From Clostridia bacterium (lineage in GTDB: Bacteria > Bacillota > Clostridia > UMGS1883), in assembly GCA_017472685.1 (NCBI GenBank), contig JAFUOO010000001.1:1-53624 (forward strand): a stretch of 53,624 nucleotides of DNA, given 5' to 3'. How positions within the stretch are numbered: position 1 is the stretch's first letter; each line of letters starts with the position of its first letter. The position numbers and the translations under genes are program-made. The notes under the pieces were generated by a model. The model was not told where the DNA came from. It saw only the letters and a program-made list of their open reading frames with translations, and did not search any database. Below, in pieces: positions 28,478-37,426 of this stretch.

Positions 28478-30013
28478 ATGGCGAAAAGTAATTCAAGGCT
28501 TAAAAATTCAATACGCAATTCTGCCTTTGGTCTTTTTGCCGAGGTTACAACCCTTATATTAGGCTTTTTTGTACGTAGTGTTTTTGTAAAAACCTTAGCC
28601 GAGGACTACCTGGGTGTTAACGGGCTTTTTACAAACATTCTGCAGGTTTTATCCTTTGCAGAGCTTGGAATAGGCAATGCAATTGTTTTCAGCCTTTATA
28701 AGCCCATACGGGAAAAGGACCGCGAAAGAATAAGGCAATATGTTGCTTTTTATAAATATGCATACAGGATTATCGGCGCAGTGGTAGCAGTTTTAGGGCT
28801 TTTGCTGGTACCGTTTCTGAACGTAATTATTGTCGATAAGCCCGATATTCCCGACAATCTGATAATTATTTATCTTTTGTATCTGGCAAACACTGTTTTT
28901 TCATACTTCTGCGTATGGAAAAGAACATTTATGACAGCCAACCAGGAGCGCTACATAGGCACGGTAGTAGAGCAGATTTTTACAATTATTCAGGTTGTTG
29001 TGCAGATTGTGCTTTTGTACACCACACATAACTTTATTCTTTATCTTGCCACCATGATTGTCTCAAATCAGGTGCGGAATGTTATCATTGCACGTATCTG
29101 TTCAAAAAGATACCCCATTGTTAACGAAAAACCCCGTGAGGATTTAACCAAGGAAGAAAAAAAGAGCATTTTTGAAAACGTAAAGGCTCTTTTCGTATAT
29201 AAGCTTTCGGGCGTGGTGCTCGGAAGCACAGACAATATTTTAATACAGGCAATTATAAACTTCAGAAGCGTGAGCCTGTATTCAAACTACTCAATGATTA
29301 TTACAAACTTCCGCTTGCTTGCAAATCAGCTTTTGAACGGCATTACTGCAAGCGTGGGGGATTTGAACGCGTCTGACGACAACAAGGCAAAGGAAGACGT
29401 TTTCTTCAAGCTTTTGTTTGTGTCCTTTTGGCTGTACAGTTTTTTGTGCGTCGGCTTTGTTTCAACTGCTGACAGCCTTATATCCGCATGGCTGGGCTAC
29501 AAATTCACATTGCCGATAGGTACTGTTATGGCAATTGCCTTTTCCTTTTACGTTGAGGGTATGCAGTTTGCAGGCTTTACCTACCGCACAACAATGGGGC
29601 TTTTCAAGGAAAGCGTTGCGGCACCTGTTCTGAGTGCTGTGATAAACATTGTATTAAGCATTATTCTTGGCTACAAGATGGGCATGTCGGGCATTTTTAT
29701 TGCCACAGGCATTTCACGCCTGGTAACCACAACCTGGGTTGACGGCTATCTGGTATTTAAAAGGAGGCTTAATAAGTCACCGTTAAAGTTTTTTGTGACA
29801 TATGTTCTTTATTTTCTGTTTGCGGCAGTGATGACAATTATCTTGCAGACATTTCTTTCGCTTTTTGACTTTGAAGGCTGGATGGGCTTTCTGAAGGCGG
29901 TTGTTATAACTGCTGTTGTGTATAACGTATTGTTTGTACTTGTTTTCGGAGCTACAACAAAAGTATTTTATGACGTGTTAAATATGTTTTTAAAGAGAGG
30001 TAAAAAGGTATGA
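28478..30013 (+). CDS. Polysaccharide flippase-type membrane protein (MOP superfamily)
   Basis: This 511-residue protein has about 12-14 hydrophobic spans and the layout of Wzx-like lipid-linked oligosaccharide flippases. The N-terminus NSAFGLFAEVTTLILGFFVRSVFVKTLAEDYLGVNGLF is typical of polysaccharide biosynthesis exporters (read in two halves, residues about 13-50). It would move a lipid-linked glycan or teichoic-acid-like unit across the membrane. GAAAGGAA precedes the ATG. It follows the LicD gene and overlaps gpsA by 4 bp (ATGA), so the three are probably one transcript. Confidence 0.9.
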   Translation: MAKSNSRLKNSIRNSAFGLFAEVTTLILGFFVRSVFVKTLAEDYLGVNGLFTNILQVLSFAELGIGNAIVFSLYKPIREKDRERIRQYVAFYKYAYRIIGAVVAVLGLLLVPFLNVIIVDKPDIPDNLIIIYLLYLANTVFSYFCVWKRTFMTANQERYIGTVVEQIFTIIQVVVQIVLLYTTHNFILYLATMIVSNQVRNVIIARICSKRYPIVNEKPREDLTKEEKKSIFENVKALFVYKLSGVVLGSTDNILIQAIINFRSVSLYSNYSMIITNFRLLANQLLNGITASVGDLNASDDNKAKEDVFFKLLFVSFWLYSFLCVGFVSTADSLISAWLGYKFTLPIGTVMAIAFSFYVEGMQFAGFTYRTTMGLFKESVAAPVLSAVINIVLSIILGYKMGMSGIFIATGISRLVTTTWVDGYLVFKRRLNKSPLKFFVTYVLYFLFAAVMTIILQTFLSLFDFEGWMGFLKAVVITAVVYNVLFVLVFGATTKVFYDVLNMFLKRGKKV

Positions 30014-30996
30014 CGAAGGTAGCAGTAATAGGCGCAGGCACATGGGGCATAGCTCTTGCAAGGCTTCTTTCACTTAAGGGTCACAGTGTTTTTGTCTGGT
30101 CTGCAATTGAAAGCGAAATTGATAACCTCAATCGTACAAGGGTGCATCATATGCTTTCCGAAATGGATATTCCCGATGAAATGGTTTTCACAAAGGACCT
30201 TGGTAAGGCTATGGAAAACTGCGATGTTGTACTTATGGCGGTGCCCTCTGTTTTTGTGAGAAACACCAGCGAAAAGGTGAAAGAATATTTTAATGCAAAC
30301 ATGATTGTTGTGGATGTTGCAAAGGGTATGGAGGCTGACACTCTCTTTACCATGAGCGAAATTATAAATGACGTTATTCCCGAGGCAAGGGTTGTGGCAC
30401 TTACAGGTCCCACACATGCCGAGGAGGTTGCCTTCGACCAGCCCACAACAATTGTTGCGGCAAGTAAGGACGAGGCAACGGCACAGTTTGTGCAGGAAGT
30501 TTTCATGACAGAAAACTTCCGTGTTTATACAAATTGCGACATCAAGGGTGTTGAATTTGCAGGTGCCATCAAAAATGTAATGGCACTGGGCGTGGGTATA
30601 TCCCGTGGTCTCGGTTACGGCGATAACACAACAGCAGCACTTATAACACGCGGTCTTGCGGAAATTGTAAGGCTCGGCACAGCTATGGGCTGCGCCAAGG
30701 AATCCTTTTATGGGCTTGCAGGTGTGGGAGACCTGATAGTAACCTGCACAAGCGTACATAGCCGTAACTTCAAGGCGGGAAAGCTTCTTGGAATGGGCTA
30801 CTCTGCCGAGGAAGCAAAAACGGAAGTGGGCATGGTTGTTGAAGGCATGAATATGTTGCCTGCCGCAATGACACTTGTTAAAAAATACGGTGTGGAAATG
30901 CCCATTGTTGAAGTTGTAAACTCTATTGTGAACGGTGAAACTGCTCCCGATAAGGCTGTAGCAAAACTAATGGGAAGAGAGAAGAAAGGGGAATAA
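30010..30996 (+). CDS. gpsA: NAD(P)H-dependent glycerol-3-phosphate dehydrogenase
   Basis: This 328-residue cytosolic enzyme reduces dihydroxyacetone phosphate to sn-glycerol 3-phosphate for phospholipid synthesis. The nucleotide loop GAGTWGIALARLL opens the protein. The catalytic-lysine region AGAIKNVMALGVGISRGLGYGDNT and the conserved GLAGVGDLIVTCTS block are present, and the length is normal. It overlaps the flippase stop by 4 bp, implying translational coupling. plsY, which uses the product, lies 16 kb downstream in the same window. Confidence 0.97.
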   Translation: MTKVAVIGAGTWGIALARLLSLKGHSVFVWSAIESEIDNLNRTRVHHMLSEMDIPDEMVFTKDLGKAMENCDVVLMAVPSVFVRNTSEKVKEYFNANMIVVDVAKGMEADTLFTMSEIINDVIPEARVVALTGPTHAEEVAFDQPTTIVAASKDEATAQFVQEVFMTENFRVYTNCDIKGVEFAGAIKNVMALGVGISRGLGYGDNTTAALITRGLAEIVRLGTAMGCAKESFYGLAGVGDLIVTCTSVHSRNFKAGKLLGMGYSAEEAKTEVGMVVEGMNMLPAAMTLVKKYGVEMPIVEVVNSIVNGETAPDKAVAKLMGREKKGE

Positions 30997-31001
30997 AACC
31001 C

Positions 31002-33422
31002 ATGAGTAAAAAACTTAACATTCTTCTTGCGGCAATAATAGTTATTCTGGCTGTGGTTGCAGTATTTGCAGTAGCAAACATGGACAGACAGCACGATGTT
31101 ATAGAAAATATATCCGAGGTAAAGCTGAGGGCAGAAGCTCTCTACACGGAGGGTGATATAAATTCTGCCATATACCAGATGGAGGTTTATTGTGCCTACG
31201 TTTCAACAGATGTTGAGGCAAGGGCAAAGCTCGGTGATTGGTACATGGAAACAGGCGACGAGACAAAGGCGTACGAATGCTATTACAACGCGGCACTCAA
31301 TAAGGAGTTTGCCCCGGGGAAAATTAAGCCGCTGGGCGTAAAAAACACTTCAGAAATTATTCTGGAGCCTATTGACGAGGTTGTTATGGAAATAACAGCT
31401 GATGTAAGAAAAACAAAGGACATGAGGCTTATTATAACAGGTCACAACCTGGTGCCTGAAAAGGTTTTTGAAGGAAGAATAAACAAAACCAACCACGAGC
31501 TGATTGATGAGGACGATTACCGTACAACCGACTGGTTCAGTGTTGACCCGGAGGGTGAATATCTGACCATGAGCGGTGGCTTTAACCACGCTATATGGCA
31601 GTTCAAAAACGCTGACGGTGAAATAACGCATTACGCTGTAAGCACAAACAGCTATAGAGAAAAGGACACATATGGCGTTGATGTTTACCAGATGGCGCGT
31701 GCCGCTATTCCGGAAAAGTCGTCATGGTGCAGAGTTACATACTATGACAAGAGCATTGAAGACGCAACGGCATCTATTGACGAAGAGCTCACCATTGTTT
31801 ACGGCCGTCTGCCGGGCGAAAGCTTTGGTGCAAACTACGCTGTGTATGAAATTCCCGATCTGAAAGAAGGGGAGAGTATAATCTACACAGGCGGAAAATG
31901 GAATTATATAAAAGACGGCAAGGCAGAAATCCTTGAAGAATGGAGCGTTCCCGATATTGAACGCGGCAGCCATATTACAGTAAGCGGAACTCTTCCTGGA
32001 AAGGTATCCTTTGAAAATAGTAAGTTTGCAGATTACTCAAAGGACGGCATTTACACAATCCGCTTTGATAAAAACAACCCCTCTGCCATGGGCGAAAGAC
32101 TGGACAATGCGAAAAATCTGGGCTTTAATGCGGCAGTAGCCCAGGGGACAATAGCACTGGGCGAAAACCATTTCGACAGCATTTATCCCTGGAAGGATAT
32201 GAAGCTTTGCAACATAAAGGGTGGCACTGTTACCGCATATGAGGGCGATGAAAGCTTTTCTACAGACGGAACGGGTGGAGATGTATTTGTTGAAATTCCT
32301 AAGTTTTACGTAAAGCGCGTTGCTGACGAAAACAATGAAACAATCTCAATATCCGGCGTTTGTCACGAAGGCTTTGAGGTTGAAGAGGCTTTCGTGAATT
32401 CAAATGGCGAAGAGACCGATTTTATATACGTTGCGGCATATCTTACATCTGTGGACGAGAATGGCAATGCAGTGAGCCGCTCGGGTGACAATCCCGTGCT
32501 TGAGCTTACACCTGAGGAACTCAGTGAAAGTGCTGGAGACAAGGGCTATGCAGAAATGGACTACGCTGCTCTGGGAGCATTGCAAAGGCTCTTTATGGTA
32601 GAGACAGGTCTCAGGAATTCTCAGTATCTGTATATGGGTGCCTGCGGATACACAATGGCATCCGATGACGGCGGAAATGCAGGTTTTGCCGTTGCCTTGC
32701 AGGATAATCATAAGACAAACTGTATTGTAGTGAGCAAAGCTTACTACTTTGAAGCGGGGAACAGTATAATTCTGTTTAATGCCGATAATTATCAGGGCAC
32801 TGCAGATGAAGCGTATAAAAATTCACGCATTGTAAAAACCGTAATAGATAATGATGACGGAACACAATCGGTGTTTATTGAAGGCGACCCTATCGAAGTT
32901 ATTAAAGGTAAAACTGCAATTGCTCATACTGCTCTTAAAAACGGCTCGACAAAGAGCGTTGTAGGTCATACGGGTGCTGTAAGCACTGCAAGAGGTACCG
33001 TGGCATTCAAATACAGAAACATTGAAAACTTCTGGGGCAATGCCTTTGTGTATATTGACAAGGTCAGAATTAAAGACGGAGAGGCAGTTGTGGAAAGGCG
33101 AAGCGGTGAAAAGGTTACTGTAGGCTACAGCATTCCCAATTCATCAGGTCTTGACACTGTTGATTGTATGATCCGTTCCATGGGCTATGACGGTAGCCTT
33201 CCCCAGCTCATGCTGCCCGATGCAGTGGGCGACGGAGCAACCATATCAACCTATTACGGCGATACCTTTATCGCAGGTGACGACAGTGAAGCGGAATATG
33301 TTCTTCACTATGGCGGAGGCTGGAGCTCTCAGGCATGTGCAGGACTGTTCAATTTTGTGGCTTCGTCAAAGGCTGACGAAACACATACAAATACATCAGG
33401 CAGAATGATGCTTGTGAAGTAA
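31002..33422 (+). CDS. Membrane-anchored extracellular protein with TPR-like start and C-type-lectin-like C-terminus
   Basis: This 806-residue protein starts with a basic segment and one hydrophobic span (about 5-27), suggesting a membrane anchor with the bulk outside. Residues about 35-110 look like two TPR-type helical pairs (AEALYTEGDINSAIYQMEVY and LGDWYMETGDETKAYECYYNAAL). A beta-rich middle follows. From about 370 the pattern (DVFVEIPKFYVKR, CHEGFEVEEAFV, DFIYVAAYLTS) resembles phage tail-fibre and formylglycine-enzyme-like lectin folds. The last 41 residues (766-806), with GGGWSSQACAGLFNF, resemble the variable end of diversity-generating retroelement targets. I see no reverse transcriptase or template repeat nearby. 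AAAGGGG precedes the ATG, 5 bases after gpsA. The function is unknown. Confidence 0.75.
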   Translation: MSKKLNILLAAIIVILAVVAVFAVANMDRQHDVIENISEVKLRAEALYTEGDINSAIYQMEVYCAYVSTDVEARAKLGDWYMETGDETKAYECYYNAALNKEFAPGKIKPLGVKNTSEIILEPIDEVVMEITADVRKTKDMRLIITGHNLVPEKVFEGRINKTNHELIDEDDYRTTDWFSVDPEGEYLTMSGGFNHAIWQFKNADGEITHYAVSTNSYREKDTYGVDVYQMARAAIPEKSSWCRVTYYDKSIEDATASIDEELTIVYGRLPGESFGANYAVYEIPDLKEGESIIYTGGKWNYIKDGKAEILEEWSVPDIERGSHITVSGTLPGKVSFENSKFADYSKDGIYTIRFDKNNPSAMGERLDNAKNLGFNAAVAQGTIALGENHFDSIYPWKDMKLCNIKGGTVTAYEGDESFSTDGTGGDVFVEIPKFYVKRVADENNETISISGVCHEGFEVEEAFVNSNGEETDFIYVAAYLTSVDENGNAVSRSGDNPVLELTPEELSESAGDKGYAEMDYAALGALQRLFMVETGLRNSQYLYMGACGYTMASDDGGNAGFAVALQDNHKTNCIVVSKAYYFEAGNSIILFNADNYQGTADEAYKNSRIVKTVIDNDDGTQSVFIEGDPIEVIKGKTAIAHTALKNGSTKSVVGHTGAVSTARGTVAFKYRNIENFWGNAFVYIDKVRIKDGEAVVERRSGEKVTVGYSIPNSSGLDTVDCMIRSMGYDGSLPQLMLPDAVGDGATISTYYGDTFIAGDDSEAEYVLHYGGGWSSQACAGLFNFVASSKADETHTNTSGRMMLVK

Positions 33423-33423
33423 A

Positions 33424-33451
33424 AAAAGGCGCTGAATTATCAGCGCCTTTT
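33424..33451. terminator. Terminator between convergent genes
   Basis: AAAAGGCGCTGA (33424-33435) pairs perfectly with TCAGCGCCTTTT (33440-33451) around ATTA. The A-run and T-run on either side make it bidirectional, for the lectin-like gene and possibly proS. Confidence 0.9.
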
Positions 33452-33458
33452 GTGATAT

Positions 33459-33583
33459 ATTTGCTTCGCAAATGCGATATAACCGCGCTCTGCACGGTTA
33501 CGATATAATTCCGCAAAGCGGAATTGCGATATGTCCTAAAGCAAAGCTTTAGGACGTTATTAATCGGCATAGCCGATTAATAA
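33459..33583. repeat. Array of four palindromes with GCGATAT-type linkers
   Basis: Four hairpins follow each other. They are ATTTGC/GCAAAT (33459-33473), AACCG/CGGTT (33481-33499), AATTCCGC/GCGGAATT (33507-33525) and GTCCTAAAGC/GCTTTAGGAC (33533-33555). A fifth, TTATTAATCGGC/GCCGATTAATAA (33557-33583), contains the proS stop codon. GCGATAT or ACGATAT separates the first four. Stems share no sequence but share linker and size, which is typical of clostridial intergenic palindromic elements. Confidence 0.75.
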
Positions 33584-35013
33584 GCCTTACCCCAGAATAC
33601 AAGGCTCTTTGCCTTTTTACCGCAGCAGATGCACGTGTCGGAAATGGGCTGGGCATCGAAGGGCATACAACGGCTTGTTACGCCTACCTCATCCTTCATT
33701 TTCATTTCACATTCCAATTCGCCGCACCACATAGCACGCATAAAGCCAGGCTTGTTGTCGGCAATATCCTTTGCTTCTTCCATTGTTTTAGCGTCGTAAA
33801 TTCTGGAATACAAGCTTTCCTTAGCCTTGTTGTAAAGAGAGGACTGAATATCTGCTAAAATTTCGGGAATCTTTGTTTCCAATTCGTCAAGAGATACAAA
33901 GTACTTTTCGCGTGTATCACGGCGAACAAGTACGCACTTATTGTTTTCAATATCCTTGGGACCAAGTTCCAATCTGAGGGGGATACCCTTCATTTCACAT
34001 TCACTAAACTTCCAACCGGGAGTTTTATCGGATGCGTCAATCTTAGCACGGCAGTACTTCTGCACGGAAGCGAGAACTTCGTAAGCCTTGTCAAGAACGC
34101 CTTCCTTGTGCTGCATTACGGGAATAACCATAAGCTGTGTGGGAGCTATCATGGGAGGAAGCACAAGACCGTTGTCGTCACCGTGTACCATGATTAAGCC
34201 ACCGATAATACGTGTGGAAATACCCCAAGAAGTTTCATGAGGGTTCTTAAGAGTGTTATCCTTGTCTGTAAATTCAACGCCGAAAGCCTTTGCAAAGCCG
34301 TCGCCGAAGAAATGGCTTGTAGCACTCTGGAGCGCCTTACCGTCGTGCATCATAGCTTCCATTGTGTATGTTGCTTCTGCACCTGCAAACTTTTCCTTAT
34401 CTGTTTTCTTACCCTTTATAACGGGAATAGCAAGAAATTCTTCTGCAAAGGAGGAGTAGATGTTAAGCATCTGCTCTGTTTCCTGGATAGCCTCCTCGGC
34501 AGTAGCGTGCATTGTGTGACCTTCCTGCCATAAGAATTCGGCTGTACGGAGGAAGGGGCGTGTTGTCTTTTCCCAACGCATAACACTGCACCACTGGTTG
34601 TAAAGCTTGGGAAGGTCGCGGTAGGAATGGATAATGTCCTTGTAATGGTCACAGAAAACTGTTTCGGAGGTGGGGCGCACGCAAAGGCGCTCTGTTAATT
34701 TTTCACTTCCGCCGTGAGTTACCCATGCAACCTCGGGAGCAAAGCCTTCAACATGGTCCTTTTCCTTCTGCAGTAAGCTTTCGGGAATGAGCATGGGCAT
34801 GTAAACGTTTTCATGACCTGTTTCCTTAAAGCGACGGTCCAGCTCCTTCTGAATATTTTCCCAGATAGCGTAGCCGTAGGGGCGTACAATCATACAGCCG
34901 CGAACGGATGAATAATCCGCAAGCTCAGCTTTTTTTACAATGTCAGTATACCACTGGGCGAAATCAACGTCACGGGAGGTAATATCCTCAACCATTTTTT
35001 TATTATCTGCCAT
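33577..35013 (-). CDS. proS: Prolyl-tRNA synthetase, archaeal/eukaryotic-type (short, no editing insert)
   Basis: This 478-residue class II synthetase charges tRNA-Pro. It has the compact form found in archaea and many clostridia, without the bacterial editing domain: it opens with [25 protein letters not shown]. Motif 2 lies around [21 protein letters not shown], and the protein ends in a cysteine-containing segment ([10 protein letters not shown]) and FWGKAY. That end resembles the zinc-binding C-terminal domain of the type. It has its own promoter at 35054-35082 and AAAGGCAC before the ATG. The stop codon lies inside a palindrome. Confidence 0.96.
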   Translation of the reverse strand: MADNKKMVEDITSRDVDFAQWYTDIVKKAELADYSSVRGCMIVRPYGYAIWENIQKELDRRFKETGHENVYMPMLIPESLLQKEKDHVEGFAPEVAWVTHGGSEKLTERLCVRPTSETVFCDHYKDIIHSYRDLPKLYNQWCSVMRWEKTTRPFLRTAEFLWQEGHTMHATAEEAIQETEQMLNIYSSFAEEFLAIPVIKGKKTDKEKFAGAEATYTMEAMMHDGKALQSATSHFFGDGFAKAFGVEFTDKDNTLKNPHETSWGISTRIIGGLIMVHGDDNGLVLPPMIAPTQLMVIPVMQHKEGVLDKAYEVLASVQKYCRAKIDASDKTPGWKFSECEMKGIPLRLELGPKDIENNKCVLVRRDTREKYFVSLDELETKIPEILADIQSSLYNKAKESLYSRIYDAKTMEEAKDIADNKPGFMRAMWCGELECEMKMKDEVGVTSRCMPFDAQPISDTCICCGKKAKSLVFWGKAY

Positions 35014-35053
35014 AGTTATCAGTGCCTTTCATATTAAAATAATATTATATTCT

Positions 35054-35082
35054 ATTGTACAAAAAACAGAAGGTTTTGTCAA
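35054..35082 (-). promoter_or_regulatory. Sigma-A promoter of proS
   Basis: On the minus strand TTGACA (35082-35077) and TACAAT (35059-35054) are 17 bp apart. The -35 box overlaps the stop codon of the upstream EamA gene. Confidence 0.87.
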
Positions 35083-35948
35083 CAAATAACTAACAAAAGT
35101 GTGCCTGTTACTATAAGAATAAGACCAAGCAGGCTCTTTTTTGTAAGCTTTTCACCAAGGAATATGTAGCTGAATAAAACTGTAAAGAGAATGCTCAGCT
35201 TGTCAAGGGGTACAACAACGCTTGCAGGACCGGCAGATAAAGCTCTGTAGTAGCAAAGCCAGCTTGCGCCGGTTGCAATGCCTGAAAGAATTATAAAAAT
35301 GCCGCTTTTTGTGTCAATGCTTTTTATTGAGCGGTAGCTTTTGCCCGAGAGCACAATAATCCATGCCATAACGAGAACAACAATACATCTTATGGCGCTG
35401 CCGAAATCGCTGGATATGCCCTCGATGCCTATCTTACCTAAAATTGATGTGAGGGCGGCAAATACTGCGCCCATAAATGCATACAAAATGGCACTGCGCT
35501 TTGCCTTTGAGCTTTTGCGCTTTTTCTTTTCAATCATTAAAAATGTGCCAATAGCTATAAGTGCAATGCATAAAAGCTTTAAAAGCGTGAACTTTTCGTC
35601 GGGGAAAATCAAAAAGCTTAAAAGCATTGTTATAGCCACTGCCGACTTGTCAATAGGGACAACTAAGTTTACATTGCCGATTTTAAGCGCGTGGAAGTAG
35701 CACATCCAGCTTGCGCCCGTTGCAAAGCCCGAAAGAATTAAAAACAGCACGGTTTTGTATGTAACGGCGGAAAACTCTGTGGGAATATCAGTTGTTATAA
35801 ATGCCATAAGCCACGAAAATGCAACAACTACGATGCATCTTAATGCCGTGGCAAGGTTTGAGTTGAGATTTTTCATGCCCATTTTTGCAAGAATTGAAGT
35901 GAGCGCGGCAAATATGGCTGAAAGACACGCAAATACAATATAGTTCAT
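35079..35948 (-). CDS. EamA/DMT family transporter
   Basis: This 289-residue integral membrane protein has ten predicted helices formed by two tandem EamA repeats. The halves share the pattern FAALTSILAKMGM/FAALTSILGKIGI followed by a basic-flanked helix and ATGASW-CYFHAL/CYYRAL blocks. Drug/metabolite transporters of this kind usually export amino acids or metabolites. The substrate is unknown. It has its own promoter and GAGGTGG before the ATG. It is divergent from hisS. Confidence 0.92.
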   Translation of the reverse strand: MNYIVFACLSAIFAALTSILAKMGMKNLNSNLATALRCIVVVAFSWLMAFITTDIPTEFSAVTYKTVLFLILSGFATGASWMCYFHALKIGNVNLVVPIDKSAVAITMLLSFLIFPDEKFTLLKLLCIALIAIGTFLMIEKKKRKSSKAKRSAILYAFMGAVFAALTSILGKIGIEGISSDFGSAIRCIVVLVMAWIIVLSGKSYRSIKSIDTKSGIFIILSGIATGASWLCYYRALSAGPASVVVPLDKLSILFTVLFSYIFLGEKLTKKSLLGLILIVTGTLLLVIC

Positions 35949-35965
35949 AAAACCACCTCGCCTTA

Positions 35966-35994
35966 ATAATATGTCAAATATTGGCGGAGGTCAA
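35966..35994 (-). promoter_or_regulatory. Sigma-A promoter of the EamA gene
   Basis: On the minus strand TTGACC (35994-35989) and TATTAT (35971-35966) are 17 bp apart. It lies back-to-back with the hisS promoter, 24 bp between the two -35 boxes. Confidence 0.82.
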
Positions 35995-36017
35995 GAGAAT
36001 GTGTCAATAAAAATATC

Positions 36018-36046
36018 TTGACAGTATACATTAAAAAGGATAAAAT
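36018..36046 (+). promoter_or_regulatory. Sigma-A promoter of hisS
   Basis: TTGACA (36018-36023) and TAAAAT (36041-36046) are 17 bp apart. The implied leader to the ATG at 36083 is only about 30 nt, too short for a T-box. Confidence 0.87.
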
Positions 36047-36082
36047 ATAAGGAAGATTATTGGTGAAAAGGACTGAATGTAG

Positions 36083-37342
36083 ATGCTGACAAAAGCTCCC
36101 AGAGGAACTAACGACATTTTGCCCCGCGACGTGGCAAAGTGGCATTACATTGAAGAAAAAATTAAAAAGATTTGTAAAAACTACGGTTTTTCCGAAATAA
36201 GAACACCTGTATTTGAGCATACTGAGCTGTTTGAAAGAGGTGTTGGTGACACTACCGACGTTGTGCAGAAGGAAATGTACACCTTCCTTGACAAGGGCGA
36301 CAGAAGCATTACTCTTCGCCCCGAGGGTACAGCAGGTGCTGCAAGAGCATTTTTAGAACACAATCTCTATGCCGAGGCTCTTCCCAGTAAGCTCTATTAC
36401 AACATCAGCTGCTACCGTTACGAAAAGCCTCAGGCAGGAAGACTCAGGGAGTTCCATCAGTTTGGTGTGGAATGCTACGGCGCAAAGGGTCCTGCAATTG
36501 ATGCGGAAATTATCTGCCTGGCAGGAAGCGTGCTTAACACTCTTAAGGTGCCCGGCTTGAAGCTGAACATAAACTCCATCGGCTGCCCCAATTGCCGCAG
36601 TAAGTATAACGAGGTTTTAAGAGGCTATTTTGCAGACCATCTTGACACACTTTGCGAAACCTGTAAGGGTCGTTACGAGAAAAACCCCCTCCGTATACTT
36701 GACTGCAAGAGCCCCGTTTGTAAGGGCATAGGCGAAAAGGCACCCATGCTGCTTGACTATATCTGCGACGAATGCTCCGCACATTTTGAAAGCGTTAAAA
36801 AGTATCTTGAAGCAAGCAGTATTGAGTATAATGTTGACCCCACAATTGTGCGCGGGCTTGACTATTACACAAAAACAGTTTTTGAATTCAAAACACAGCT
36901 GGAGGGTACTCAGGGTACTGTCTGCGGCGGCGGACGCTATGACGGGCTTATTGAAGAATTGGGCGGTGCGCCTCTTCCGGGCATTGGCTTCGGTATGGGT
37001 GTTGAGAGAATAATCTTAGCTATGGAAGCGGCAGGCGTTATGCCTGAGTTTGACCAGTCTCCGGATTTGTTCGTTGCTACAATAGGCGAAAAGGCAGACA
37101 TTTTCTCCATGGGTCTCATACGTAAGCTCCGCGATGAAAACATAAGCGTAATACGCGATTATCTTGACCGCTCACTTAAGGCTCAGATGAAGTATTCCGA
37201 CAAGATGAACGCAAAGTTCTCCATCGTGCTGGGCGATACAGAAATTGAAGAGGGCAAGGCTAAGCTTAAAAACATGGCAACAGGCGAGGCTTCCGAGGTT
37301 ATGCTTGAGGACATAGCAAAAATTATAAACGAAAACAGGTAA
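36083..37342 (+). CDS. hisS: Histidyl-tRNA synthetase
   Basis: This 419-residue class II synthetase charges tRNA-His. It shows the N-terminal APRGTNDILP, motif 2 in YRYEKPQAGRLREFHQFGVE, the histidine-binding RGLDYYTKTVFE, the Gly-rich CGGGRYDGL and motif 3 in GIGFGMGVERI. A C-terminal anticodon-binding domain follows. The length is typical. aspS, a common clostridial neighbour, is absent here: a terminator and an ABC gene follow. Confidence 0.97.
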   Translation: MLTKAPRGTNDILPRDVAKWHYIEEKIKKICKNYGFSEIRTPVFEHTELFERGVGDTTDVVQKEMYTFLDKGDRSITLRPEGTAGAARAFLEHNLYAEALPSKLYYNISCYRYEKPQAGRLREFHQFGVECYGAKGPAIDAEIICLAGSVLNTLKVPGLKLNINSIGCPNCRSKYNEVLRGYFADHLDTLCETCKGRYEKNPLRILDCKSPVCKGIGEKAPMLLDYICDECSAHFESVKKYLEASSIEYNVDPTIVRGLDYYTKTVFEFKTQLEGTQGTVCGGGRYDGLIEELGGAPLPGIGFGMGVERIILAMEAAGVMPEFDQSPDLFVATIGEKADIFSMGLIRKLRDENISVIRDYLDRSLKAQMKYSDKMNAKFSIVLGDTEIEEGKAKLKNMATGEASEVMLEDIAKIINENR

Positions 37343-37346
37343 AATA

Positions 37347-37373
37347 AAAGGGGAAACAAACTGTTTCCCCTTT
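37347..37373 (+). terminator. Terminator after hisS
   Basis: AAAGGGGAAACA (37347-37358) pairs perfectly with TGTTTCCCCTTT (37362-37373) around a 3-base loop, followed by GTTT. Confidence 0.87.
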
Positions 37374-37426
37374 GTTTACAGAATAGACACAAAAATGGTG
37401 TATTATTGAAAACAGGAGGGATTTAT

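Noticed and set aside
33297..33419. A complete diversity-generating retroelement
   Set aside because: The end of the protein looks like a target region, but I find no reverse transcriptase, accessory gene or template repeat in the window, so only the resemblance is reported.
36047..36082. T-box leader upstream of hisS
   Set aside because: The leader implied by the promoter is only about 30 nt, far too short for a T-box.
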